From Spirometra erinaceieuropaei (taxonomy: Eukaryota; Platyhelminthes; Cestoda; Diphyllobothriidea; Diphyllobothriidae), in the NCBI GenBank assembly GCA_902702965.1, contig CACRXP010000036.1, positions 933,267 through 997,266 of the forward strand: a stretch of 64,000 bases of DNA, read 5' to 3'. The position numbers and the translations under genes were made by a program. The notes under the pieces were generated by a model that had not been told where the DNA came from, did not search any database, and was given only the letters and a program-made list of their open reading frames with translations. Positions 47,050-56,198 of this stretch are shown one piece after another (within the stretch, counting starts at the first letter, position 1; every line of letters begins with the position of its first letter).

Positions 47050-48330
47050 GCTTCGTGTAAATGAAAACATCGTGCTGGATGGATAAGTAGGATAGCGCCT
47101 AAGAACTAGAAGTAATCTTATGTCCGATAAGATTTTTTCTAGATTTCGAAATCCGAAAGAGAAAGAAATCAGGCCGAGACCGTCGAGGGTCAGTTGATGA
47201 AAGTGCTCAAAGATCTTCGCAAAGAAGGGCTTCTGTCTGGCAAGGGGTTTGAAGGACTACCTGTGGGCACAACGATACACAAAAAGTACGGTCTTCCCAA
47301 AATTCACAAACAATGGCTACCACTACGTCCAACCTTGAATATGAGAAATTCAACCCATCGCGCCATAGCAAAGTAGCTGGTAAAAAAGTTAGTCACTTCA
47401 AAGTTGTTTGTATCCGCGAAGTTTTATAGACAGCTTTGAGTTTTTTGAGGCTATCAAGAATAGTAACGTTGGCGAATGGATGATGCTGTCATTAGACTTA
47501 TCATCGTTGTTTACTAATGTACTCATAGTAGAGACAATAACCCACCTATGCGACTTTATTCGGAAAACAAACTACCCGATAGGCATGACAATGGAGGCCC
47601 TAAAAGAACTACTCACGCAATTCACAAAGATGTCTAGTTCCCCTGTAACGGCCGGCTATACGGGCACATAGACGCTTTGGCGAGTGGTTCACCGCTTGCA
47701 CCGTTTATCGCAAATGTCTTCGTGGGCATGGTCGAGCAAACGAGTCCTGAGGATGCCATTAATGACCTTGACTTCTACGGTTGATATGCGGACGGTGTCG
47801 TTTGCCTGACTAGTCGAACCACTGACATCGATGGTTTAGTTCAAAAGTTCAAGAAGACACATCTGTCTGTGGAGTTTGCTAGAGAGACTGAGGCAAGCAA
47901 CGAAATCGCGTTCCTCGATGTCCTTTTACACAGAGAAGAGGATGGGTCTATACAACGCAAGGTATTCCGAAAGAAAACCTGGACGGGACAATATATTAAT
48001 TTTCATAATTTTGTGTTCCTAAATCTAAAACAAAATATAGTCCGGGGATTGGCGGCTACGGTGCGACGCATCTGCTCTCCTGAAACTGTCTAGGCAGAAC
48101 TATAGCAGCTGCAGAACATGCTTCGCGGAAACAGCTATCCAGAGATATTCATCCTCCGGAAGTATAGGGAGCGTTCCATAATGCCTGCCGTTATAACTAC
48201 AGAAAATAAAGACTTAATGTTAAGGCTCTCTTATCTAGGAAACGCAACAGCTGAATTAATGAGACGACGTCTAATGGCGGCTATCACGAGCGCCTTCCCC
48301 GCGGCGGACTTGCGTCAGGGGTTCATCAAA
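47050..48330 (+). mobile_element. Decayed Penelope-like element, RT to linker
   Basis: Plus-strand PLE reverse transcriptase in several frames. The order is KVLKDLRKEGLLSGKGFEGL, VGTTIHKKYGLPKIHKQWLP (GLPKIHK at 47290-47310), motif A MMLSLDLSSLFTN (about 47480-47520), motif B SGSPLAPFIANVFVGMVE (47683-47736) and motif C stop-YADG-VVCL (tat at 47785). ASNEIAFLDVLLHREEDGS, RKVFRKKTWTGQYINF, VRRICSPE and the PEIFILRKYRER linker follow, ending near AITSAFPAADLRQ (about 48310). The second catalytic aspartate of the usual YxDD is Gly here and a stop precedes it, so the RT is dead. The sequence differs enough from the 1.1 kb copy (TPMGSPVS, YADDTFVIVK) to be a second PLE family. Confidence 0.88.
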
Positions 48331-49040
48331 ATTGTGAAGGATGTTTTCGATTACAGCGATATCCACCGACGCCGACTGGATATCATAATTTCACACGACA
48401 ATGCTCCTGTCCATCGTTGTAAGGAAGTATGAATCTGATAACGCCTTCAATCGTAATCTTACTGTTTAGACAACAGTCAACGTCTGTACATGTGGCCTCC
48501 AGTCGATTTTTATCCCTGCCAAGAGCCCCGACCACAATCCTATTCCAAATCGTTTCGCACTTACTAAAACAGTTTTCGGCAAGGAAAGTAAAGAACTTTC
48601 GATGAAAGAAAAGCTTGATTTTGTGCTAAATAATCACATTAAACAATCCACTATAACCTGCTTGTATATCTCCATGTCCGCGAGACTTTCTACTGCAATA
48701 AATGCGAATGGGCAATCAACAAATCACTGTTGTTTTCTCCATTTCATGTGCCTCCCCCTCTTATGCACCGTCATAATTAGTCCTATTTAAGCAACTGGCA
48801 ATATAGCCATTTTCTGGAAATTAGTTATTTTTACCATGGTAAATATGAATTTTTAAACCCAACTATGCCTTCCCTTAAGAACGTTCGTTTTTTCACTGAT
48901 GTTACACTTTGTAGAACACAGTTCGGGATGATTTTGTGTTTTAGGGGTTTTCTTGTGCTCACTCATGACATTTCATGAGGCAGTACACCTACAGTCCTTG
49001 TATTTGGTGCAGCTGTGATAGTGCCGATCTGTTCGGTCTT
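48331..49040. other. Unassigned region downstream of PLE
   Basis: Frames continue from the PLE linker (to 48432) and at 48602-48790, but no GIY-YIG block is recognisable. The expected 3' part of the element seems lost or too decayed to read. Nothing else is seen. Confidence 0.4.
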
Positions 49041-51060
49041 GATGTTATCACTTATTCTGCCTCTCTACGCGTGGCGATTTCTGGTGGCTGATCTGGGCAG
49101 CTCGACCCATTCTTTTCTAATGGCGGGGACCGAGTACAGAAGGTCTAAGAACCACTTCCACCTCATGACAAACCGTGCTGAGCCGAGTCTTGAGTTGACC
49201 GCTTGCTCGACGCATCCAGGCGCCGATAGAGGGCATTATAAATGGGCCCGTTAGGCGAAAGACGGAGAAAATGACAAAACCACTCCAGCGGTCTTCTTTG
49301 GATGACTTTATATACCCTCGAGATATTATTGAGATGAGTGTGGACAGTTTCATTTGAGATAAAGTCGATGTGCCCCATTCAAAGAATTGTTCTCAGGCAG
49401 CGGTGTTCAAAACCTCTAGTCTTCGCCCATATTCCACGCGCCAAACCCAACATTCACAACAGTAAAATAGAACTTACTGCACGGTCATGCAGATCTTGAT
49501 GGCGATGGAGATGTCGCGTCGGGTCCACAGGCACTTTATAAGGGTTAAGAAAACGCAGAGAGCAACATCGATTCGGGAACCAATGTCGTCCTCTTGCTGT
49601 TCATTGGCCAACAGTCTCACCTTAAGTCATTTAAAATTGTCAAATTCTCCAAGTTCATAGCAAGTCATCCCGAAGGGTGCCTTCTACTGCACAGAGACGC
49701 AGCTAGAAAACAATTTGGTCATCCCAACGTCTATGGAAAAACCGACCGTAGTAGCCATCCTATTCACTCATGACACTACAGACTGTACGCCACCGAAGCT
49801 CGAAGCTAATAGGGCAAAATTGTCAGGGTATTAATATCAGTCAGCCGGTGTCCGGATAAGAACTTTACATGGCCATAACCGTGTGGAGCCCTTCCAAGAA
49901 TTCAATGAATATCGAAGTTGGACAGGATGTGCAAGAGGATGGAACCCTGTCGAATTCCAGATCGGATGTCGAACGGTTGGGGGAGAACGTTGTGGATGAG
50001 AATTCGCGCGGCCATAAAGCGATAGTAGGTTTTGATCATAACGATGATTTTGGCCGGCACGATGGACGGATACGAATGCAGCGACGAAGTCAACAAAGCA
50101 GACGGTCGTCGGTCACTGGCAGCCATGACGGAATCTCATAACCAATCTCAGTGGTTTTATCTGGTCCTCGCGTCCACGTCGAACTCGAAATCTGGCTTGG
50201 CTGGGATTCGTCCTAGAGTCACGCACAGACCGGAATCGCTTGATTCGGACAGCAGTGAACACCTTTGCAGCAACGTCGATGAGGCTTATGCTGTCGTAGT
50301 TCTCTCAGTTTGTCTTTTCTTCCTCCTTGAAGAGAGGCACAAGGGCGCTCTAGTCCCTGTCATTATGAGACATCTCATCTTTCCTGTCTTGCTTAATCCC
50401 CCATGGAGCCAGGGTACCAGAGGTTTGACAGAGGACTTGTGAATTTCAACGGGCGTGCTGTTCTCTCCTGGCGCCTTATTGTTATGCAGACTCTGTATTG
50501 CATTGGGAACGGCCTCCTCAGAAGTAGTGGTCGCATGACACTGCACGAGCTGACGAGCGATAAAACCTCACTGCAGAGGAGAGCAAGGGTGTGATGGGTA
50601 AATAATCGAGGCTGAAAAGGCGCTTGAAGTGCTAATGCTAGCGATCAACCCCGGCCGTTGTCAGCGACAAGGTTGCCGTTCACATCGCGAACGAAGTCAC
50701 TCAGTGTGGAGGGGTTACCAACAAATTGGCGAATAATTTGGTAGTTTTTGGGTGGCAACAACGTTTGAAAACTGCTCTGTGAAGGTTGCTGTTTCAGCAA
50801 TATTTTTGTCGGTGACTAGCAAGTCGACTTTGCTGCCATTTTCCGGAGTTGGCGGAGAATGCATCGTTGCGAGACCTTGCTCAAAGCGTCTGGGCAGACA
50901 ATTGCAGGGTCCTTCCGATGATCCAATCACTGCGGCTTGGCTGGGTGGACCCAATAAATTCCTCAGCTGCCTCAAAGACTGATGATGTCGGTGATAACCG
51001 TCCGCCACTGCCTTATCCGTGCGCCGTCAAGGCGTCTCGCACGCTGCGCGGGGGGAACAA
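49041..51060 (-). mobile_element. LINE remnant, reverse transcriptase to C-terminus
   Basis: Non-LTR retrotransposon on the minus strand, read from 51060 down to 49041 through many frameshifts. Visible in order: DFVRDVNGNLVADNGRG (about 50.7 kb), the RT start AIQSLHNNKAPGENSTPVEI (about 50.45 kb), PAKIIVMIKTYYRFMAARIL and the motif B-like PFDIRSGIRQGSILLHILSN (about 50.0 kb). Then KCLWTRRDISIAIKI and CECWVWRVEYGRRLEV (49.4-49.6 kb), SNETVHTHLNNISRV, RRPLEWFCHFLRLSPNGPIY, and the C-terminal RRASGQLKTRLSTV. No poly-A or target-site duplication was identified. The endonuclease half is absent. It may or may not be the same family as the 30.2 kb endonuclease remnant. Confidence 0.8.
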
Positions 51061-51740
51061 ATGAGAGGTGAACTTTCAGGCATAAACGAACAAGAACATG
51101 GTCCAACCCACGGCTATTACCAGCTACGGCGCCAAGCATCGATCTGCTATCGTGAACCTAACTTCGGGACCTTGAACTGACTAAATTATAGTAGAACTGA
51201 CTGGCCGTATAGACGTCGTTTAAATACCGAGCCGGCAGTTGTCTGTGGCAACGTTGAAGGCGCACGTTGCTGGCAAACAGTCGTGCCACACACGACCTGG
51301 GTCACACTACACACGCATGGCCAAACCAAAAGACTCTTCCCATGAAATCAAGATGTTCACATACTGACATACGATGTTTCGCACGCCAAAATTTGAGGGC
51401 AACGTGGATTGCATATTCCTGAATGACAGAAGCATGGTCTCCGCGGGTGCTGTGGAGCCGAGTCATGTGTAGACGAAGGAGGAGTATCGACAGGTGGGTT
51501 GAGATGTTCGGAAGATGAACGACGAGCGCCGGTCTAATCCGTTACCCCCTTTGACATCTCTTAAGATGTTGACAAACAAGGTTAAGAAAAGCGTTTGTGC
51601 CGAGGTGCCAGATTGATTTTTCCTTAACTGTCAAGTTACTTATCCTTAACCGTACTGTTTGCTTTGACGAACGGACACAACCTTGCTTTGGCTTCCCTGC
51701 GGGATACGTGGGCTGGATTATCAGATCGTCTGGCATTTAA
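51061..51740. other. Unassigned region, perhaps PLE 3' tail
   Basis: Lies between the LINE start and the PLE GIY-YIG remnant. A 64-codon minus frame at 51542-51736 may belong to the PLE 3' tail. No recognised domain. Confidence 0.35.
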
Positions 51741-52750
51741 TTGTTAGTATTCGTATAACTACTGACCTCTTATTAATATGAGTTATCAGGGGTTACTGAT
51801 TGCGTTTGTCTCCTTGCCTCGAGTGATGACCCTTCGACGTTCATGCTTATCAAAAGAAAATTGGGGCATTCACCGGGAGAGGTGTATTGGATGTCAGATG
51901 TTTCGAGTAGTCGTTTCATCTACCCATCTTCAGAGACTGAGAAATCTTGCACACAGCTCTCCTTATATGGCACACTTTGTTTGATGCCTGGTCAGCCAAA
52001 GCCGCCTGCGTGACTGCATCCGATCTTTATTTCACCATGACCTGAGTCCCGCCCATCTTCGTCGGCTGCGGTAATAGTTGTCGGCCTCCATTGTCCTGCG
52101 TCGTGACTGCCCCCCGTCAAGAATGTCCGTAAAACCAGATATGGTAAAGGCAAATTGATGTGGCGGTTGACAGAACAGTTGGTAGACATCCAGGCTTCTT
52201 GCACCTGCCTTGCCTTATGATCATCACCTCGGCCCAAAATTTTAACGGCGTCAAAGTTAAAGATGTGTCCTATTTGTGCGGCATGAGCTGCTACCTCCGA
52301 ATTTGGGTCCAACCTTCGCACGGCCAACTTATGCTCGTGCATGCGCGTTTGTAGCCGTCGGCCGGTTTCCCCAACGTAGTTGCCCATCCCACAGCTGCAC
52401 TGAAGTCAGTAGACAACAGCGGATATCTCCTGTATAGGGACCGGGTCTTTTGGCTGCATCACTTGTCGGCGGATTGTTGAGTCGGGTCTGTGCGTAACGC
52501 CTATTCCGAGCGGCGCGAGGGATCTGGCTAAGGCTTCGGAGACCTCTTTCATGTATGCAATACTCCGTCGAGATTTTGGCTGACTCTGTTCTTCATTCTA
52601 CTTCCTTGGCTGCTTTCAGCTCCGTTCAACGAATGTTCGCGGATAGCCGTTGGTTCTGAAGAGTTCTTGGAGGACCTTCATCTCATCCATTTTGGCGGTT
52701 GGAGTCAGTCAGTCAGTGTATTTGAAGGAAATGGGCTTACGCCTTTGAAC
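51741..52750 (-). mobile_element. Penelope-like element, linker plus GIY-YIG part
   Basis: Minus-strand PLE 3' half. Reading from 52710: KMDEMKVLQELFRTNGYPRT (linker), RRSIAYMKEVSEALARSLAPLG, GVTHRPDSTIRRQVMQPKDP, ISAVVY followed by a TGA, then LQCSCGMGNYVGETGRRLQT (the GIY-YIG core, here VVY...NYVG). RMHEHKLAVRR, SEVAAHAAQIGHIFNFDAVK and QVQEAWMSTNCSVNRHINLP follow. The in-frame TGA inside the VVY-LQC segment and earlier stops show decay. Its missing 5' half appears to be the fragment at 53633-53850, with a LINE between them. Confidence 0.88.
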
Positions 52751-52769
52751 TCCCTATTTGTACATAAAA

Positions 52770-52789
52770 ATGTGAAGAAATGTGAAGAA
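52770..52789. repeat. 10-bp tandem duplication
   Basis: ATGTGAAGAA occurs twice in tandem at 52770-52789, in the roughly 95-base spacer between the PLE 3' half and the C-terminal end of the inserted LINE. It could be a 3' end tail repeat of the LINE or chance. Confidence 0.5.
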
Positions 52790-52844
52790 ATTACAGCATT
52801 AACTGAATGCAGACATTGATTCACATACTTCACTGGTCTCTTGG

Positions 52845-53660
52845 CTAAAAAGTCACATGGTCCACTTTTTGCTGCAGCATATGTCTGTCAAGCCGACGAT
52901 TTAATGTCTCCACAGATGGAGAAATGACAATCGTCTCGGGTGGGTTATTCCACGGTTCCACGACACGGTTGGAGAAATATTTTCTAACATTCAATCTGCC
53001 CTGGGGCACAAGTAACTTGAAAGGATGTCCCCGGTGATTAGTTGTAGTGGCGAGTTGGAAAATGTCATCGCACCGAAGGGCGCAGTCCAAGCCACGCACA
53101 ATACGGACCGTTTGCATCAAGTCTCCGCGCAATTACCTTTACCTCAGAGGATAGAGATTAAGGTTAGTTAATCGGATCTCGTATGGCAGTGTACTTTAAG
53201 ATCTTATTAATACTGTTGCTCGTCTCTGCACACTTTCGAGCAGATTGTAATTCTGATGCGTCTGCGGTCTCCAGGCCTGAATTGCATATTCGAGATGCGG
53301 CCTAACAAATGTGCCGAAGACTTTGGAAAGGCAGTCTTCATCGAAAACTGCGAATTCCTCGCTTGATGGCATGTAGCATTGAAGTTGCGGCCTTGGTCGC
53401 CTTACAACATTGTGTAGAAGGCTTTAGGCTGCCTGCAACCCAGACTCCGAGATCTTTCTGCGTTTCTCCTTCTCGGAGTGGCATTCCGTTCAGATGGTAT
53501 TGTTGCGTACAAGGGGTCTGATTTCCGCGGTGCAGTATGGTGCATTTGTTCAAATTGAAGGACGAGAGCCATCTACGGGACCACTCGTCCAATTGACAAA
53601 GATTTTCCTGGACGTTGGTCTCATCGGCAACATTCTGGGGTGCTGCAATGAGTTTCCACC
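52845..53660 (-). mobile_element. LINE remnant, 3' end of reverse transcriptase
   Basis: Minus-strand LINE piece. From its 5' side: NVQENLCQLDEWSRRWLSSF, NLNKCTILHRGNQTPCTQQY, REGETQKDLGVWVAGSLKP, ATSMLHAIKRGIRSF, FGTFVRPHLEYAIQAWRPQT, RRATVLI, then RGDLMQTVRIVRGLDCALRC, HPFKLLVPQGRLNVRKYFSN, RVVEPWNNPPETIV and NRRLDRHML at the C-terminus. These blocks match the 3' part of the plus LINE at 57.8-58.77 kb (for example RGELTRTYRIVRSRDCVLEF and LPDAVLLYESF), so the two are one family. The copy is 5'-truncated, the usual outcome of LINE integration. Only a few stops interrupt it, and it looks younger than the others. Confidence 0.88.
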
Positions 53661-53850
53661 CGTCGGTATAGCGCGCATGCACAGCTTCGTTTGTGTTGCA
53701 ATGGGTGGTTGCTGTTGTAACTGAACATTTGCAGCATGTTCGTCGGTTTTCTGTAGACAGACGTCGCCAGTTTGCCGTCTGGTTGGCGGCAAACGAACAC
53801 ATCTAAGAATGGAAGTTTGCTCTCGACTTCCTGGGAATTGCATTTTTACT
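53633..53850 (-). mobile_element. Penelope-like element, middle part upstream of a LINE insertion
   Basis: In a frame different from the LINE, the minus strand reads NSQEVESKLPFLDVFVCRQP, DGKLATSVYRKPTNMLQMFS, YNSNHPLQHKRSCACALYRR and VETHCSTPE, an uninterrupted PLE segment between motif C and the linker (compare AFLDVLLHREEDGS at 47.9 kb). The next expected PLE block, the linker, is found 0.9 kb further along the same strand at 52710 (KMDEMKVLQELF). The LINE at 52845-53660 therefore separates two collinear PLE parts. About 30 bases at 53633-53660 can be read in both elements. Confidence 0.8.
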
Positions 53851-54199
53851 GCTATTACGGGAGCGAAGTGCTTTAACTAGTTCATGCTTTGTTTTTAATC
53901 TTCTGACTGATATTCACCCCTTGTATTTACTAAAATATCTCTAATTCCGCTTCCCACAATTTACCTTAATAAATCTACCAGGGGGGCTATATCTCTTGGT
54001 GGAGTTTGCTTGTCCCTCTCAGATTTCTGGTAATGTGCGCCAGAAATTTGTTTTTTCGGTTTTTAGGCATTCTTTCAGCTTGCGAAGATGACACAAGGGA
54101 TTGACAAATATTATAAGTTGGCTGCGGTTCTTCCTCCCATTATACTTTCCGGGATCACGCATTTTGGTGCGACCCTCCGTCTGCTGTACTCTATGTGGA
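53851..54199. other. Unassigned
   Basis: No recognised feature. The 5' portion of the minus PLE should lie here, but I cannot read its catalytic block. Confidence 0.4.
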
Positions 54200-55335
54200 G
54201 CTTAATGCTAAAATCCGCCTTCCGACTTCTGTTTCTAATCGTCATCGTGGTCATGGACTCGTAAAAAAGAGGCATTGGGTGGTCGAAAACCCTGGAAACT
54301 CTTGCGTTGCATGCCTTCTCGTCTTGGGAACACAATGGTGGATGACCATTTCTTTGAAGAGATGTTCTTAGAACGTCTGCCGATATCCGTGCAGACAATC
54401 TTACCTTACGGCTACGATGGTGTAGACATCTCGAAACTCGATGGAATGTTTGACTGTATGAAGATGGTTGGGCGTTTGTCTTCCCGACGGTTGCTCAGGT
54501 CTCATAGCCTCTCTCTGAATCTACCCCTGACCTGGTCGAGCTCAAAGCACAGATAGCCAAATTATCGGCGACGGTTTTCACTCCGCAGCTGCACCGCTCT
54601 GTTGGACCATGTCGACGTGCCTCTAGTCCAGACAGCCGCCACCCCCGATCTCGCCTTAGAACTGCTAATCTCTGTTGGCACCAAGAGAACTTTGATGACA
54701 AGGCCCGGCGCTGTGACCCACTAGGCCCCTCCAAGCCCTCGCAAGGAAATCCCTCAGCCTGTGAGTAAATCCGACGGAGTTCTCTGACAATCCTACTGAC
54801 CGCACGTCTTACGACTGAGATAGCAAGAGTGGCAGACGTTTCCTTGTCGACAGTGGCGCTCAAATCAGTGTCACCCCTCCTACTTCAGTCGACCGACCTT
54901 GCCACAACCGTGGTCTTATCCCCAACCGCAACCTTTGGATTCCGTCACCTCTCCCTGGACATTAGTCTCAGGCGAATACTCCCTTGTTTGTTCGTGATGG
55001 CTGGTGTTGCGGATCTATGCTTGGTGCTAATTTTCTAGCCCCTTCCGACATTCTGGTTGATTTCAGGCAATTCCACCTTCATGACAGCGCCATTAAAGGC
55101 TTTCACCCGTTTTCAACTTTCAGTCATCTATCTATCCTTGATTCAAACCCTGGCTATCCATTTTAAAAGGTTTTGACCATATATCCTAGTCTCACTAGAC
55201 CTGACTCCCCATTGCTTCATGATATTGTTAATTGCATCAAAACCACTGATCCTCTAGTTTTCTCTTGTCCCCCTCAAGCGTCTTGCTCCCACTCGCATGG
55301 CTGCTGCCAGGGCCGAATTCTATCCCGTGTTGCAA
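54200..55335 (+). mobile_element. Gypsy-type LTR retrotransposon remnant, gag and protease
   Basis: Plus-strand gag-pro remnant. The gag part (54275-54560) reads LLRCMPSRLGNTMVDDHFFE, EMFLERLPISVQTIL and DGVDISKLDGMFD, the capsid-like helical signature of Gypsy gag. It is followed by SHSLSLNLPLTWSSSKHR. A frame change leads to CWHQENFDDKARRCDP, a nucleocapsid-like CCHC remnant. Next is the retropepsin active site in RRFLVDSGAQISVTPP (Asp codon at 54849-54851), the flap and C-terminal parts with LGANFLAPSDILVDFRQFHL, and HDIVNCIKTTDPLVFS toward the RT start. At least three frames are used, so it is dead. RT, RNase H, integrase and LTRs are not seen. Confidence 0.82.
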
Positions 55336-56198
55336 CTAAGGGTTAGTAGGCGGTCTGACAGTTAGCGGACATTTCCATTGCCCATGGTTCTGGAACCACA
55401 GACGGAAGATTAACGTCCTTGTGGCAAGTACAGGGCCTCGAACAATATCACTACATCCGATCGGTACCCGGTTACACATTTTCAGGAATTCGACGGTGTT
55501 CCCTTTAAATAAACCGTTTTCTTGAAGACTGACTTTGTTCGGGCATTTCATTAGATTCCGATTGTGCCTAAAGACGTTCCAAAAGCGGTTATGACAACTC
55601 CTTTTGGCCTCTTCGAATTTCTTCGCCATTTGCTCTCCGGAATGCTTCATTCACCTTCCGATATGTGACTGATCGCGGTTTACGTAGACTTTCTTCTTTC
55701 TCTGATTATACTAGCGATGTCTTAGTCACCAGTAGGAATTTTTGAGGGACACCTTTGAAACCTTGTTTTGCCTTCGACCGTTTTCAGCAGCCTGATGTCA
55801 CCCTGCATCTTGCAAATGTGTCCTAGTGCCCATTTCTTCCGATTTCGTAGGTCGTCAGATCGATTTCAACGCCACTCTTCCTCTTCCCTATGGGCCTGCC
55901 ACCGTACCCCAATGCTGCCATTTGTTATGGGAATACATTCCCGATAACGCTTACCGGACCCGGATCTAGTCTCTGTGCTTATCGAAATCATCCACCACGT
56001 GGCGTGTTTGAGGGGCATGCCTGCTTGTCCATTTAACTGTTACTAACCATCCAGATGAGACAAATGAACAATGGGAATAGATTTAGGTGACTGTCAACAA
56101 AATGTCAATCCGGCAACTAGCAAATATCGAGGGAACAGCAACCATCAAACGTCCACGTATTGTGATATCATCATCAATGAAAAGCTCTGAAAAGGACC
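55336..56198. other. Unassigned region
   Basis: Contains a 104-codon minus frame at 55336-55650 (MKHSGEQMAKKFEEAKRSCH and onward) without a recognised domain. Abutting the Gypsy remnant, it could be another LINE piece in the opposite orientation. Nothing else is identified. Confidence 0.35.

Noticed and set aside
48290..48432. Mariner-type transposase fragment suggested by IISHDNAPVH
   Set aside because: The same frame continues directly from the PLE linker. The HDNAPVH resemblance is short and no other transposase blocks or inverted termini are visible.
55336..55650. Independent minus-strand gene of 104 codons
   Set aside because: It lies in a dense transposon area with no recognised domain, promoter or splice evidence, and is more likely a piece of a mobile element.
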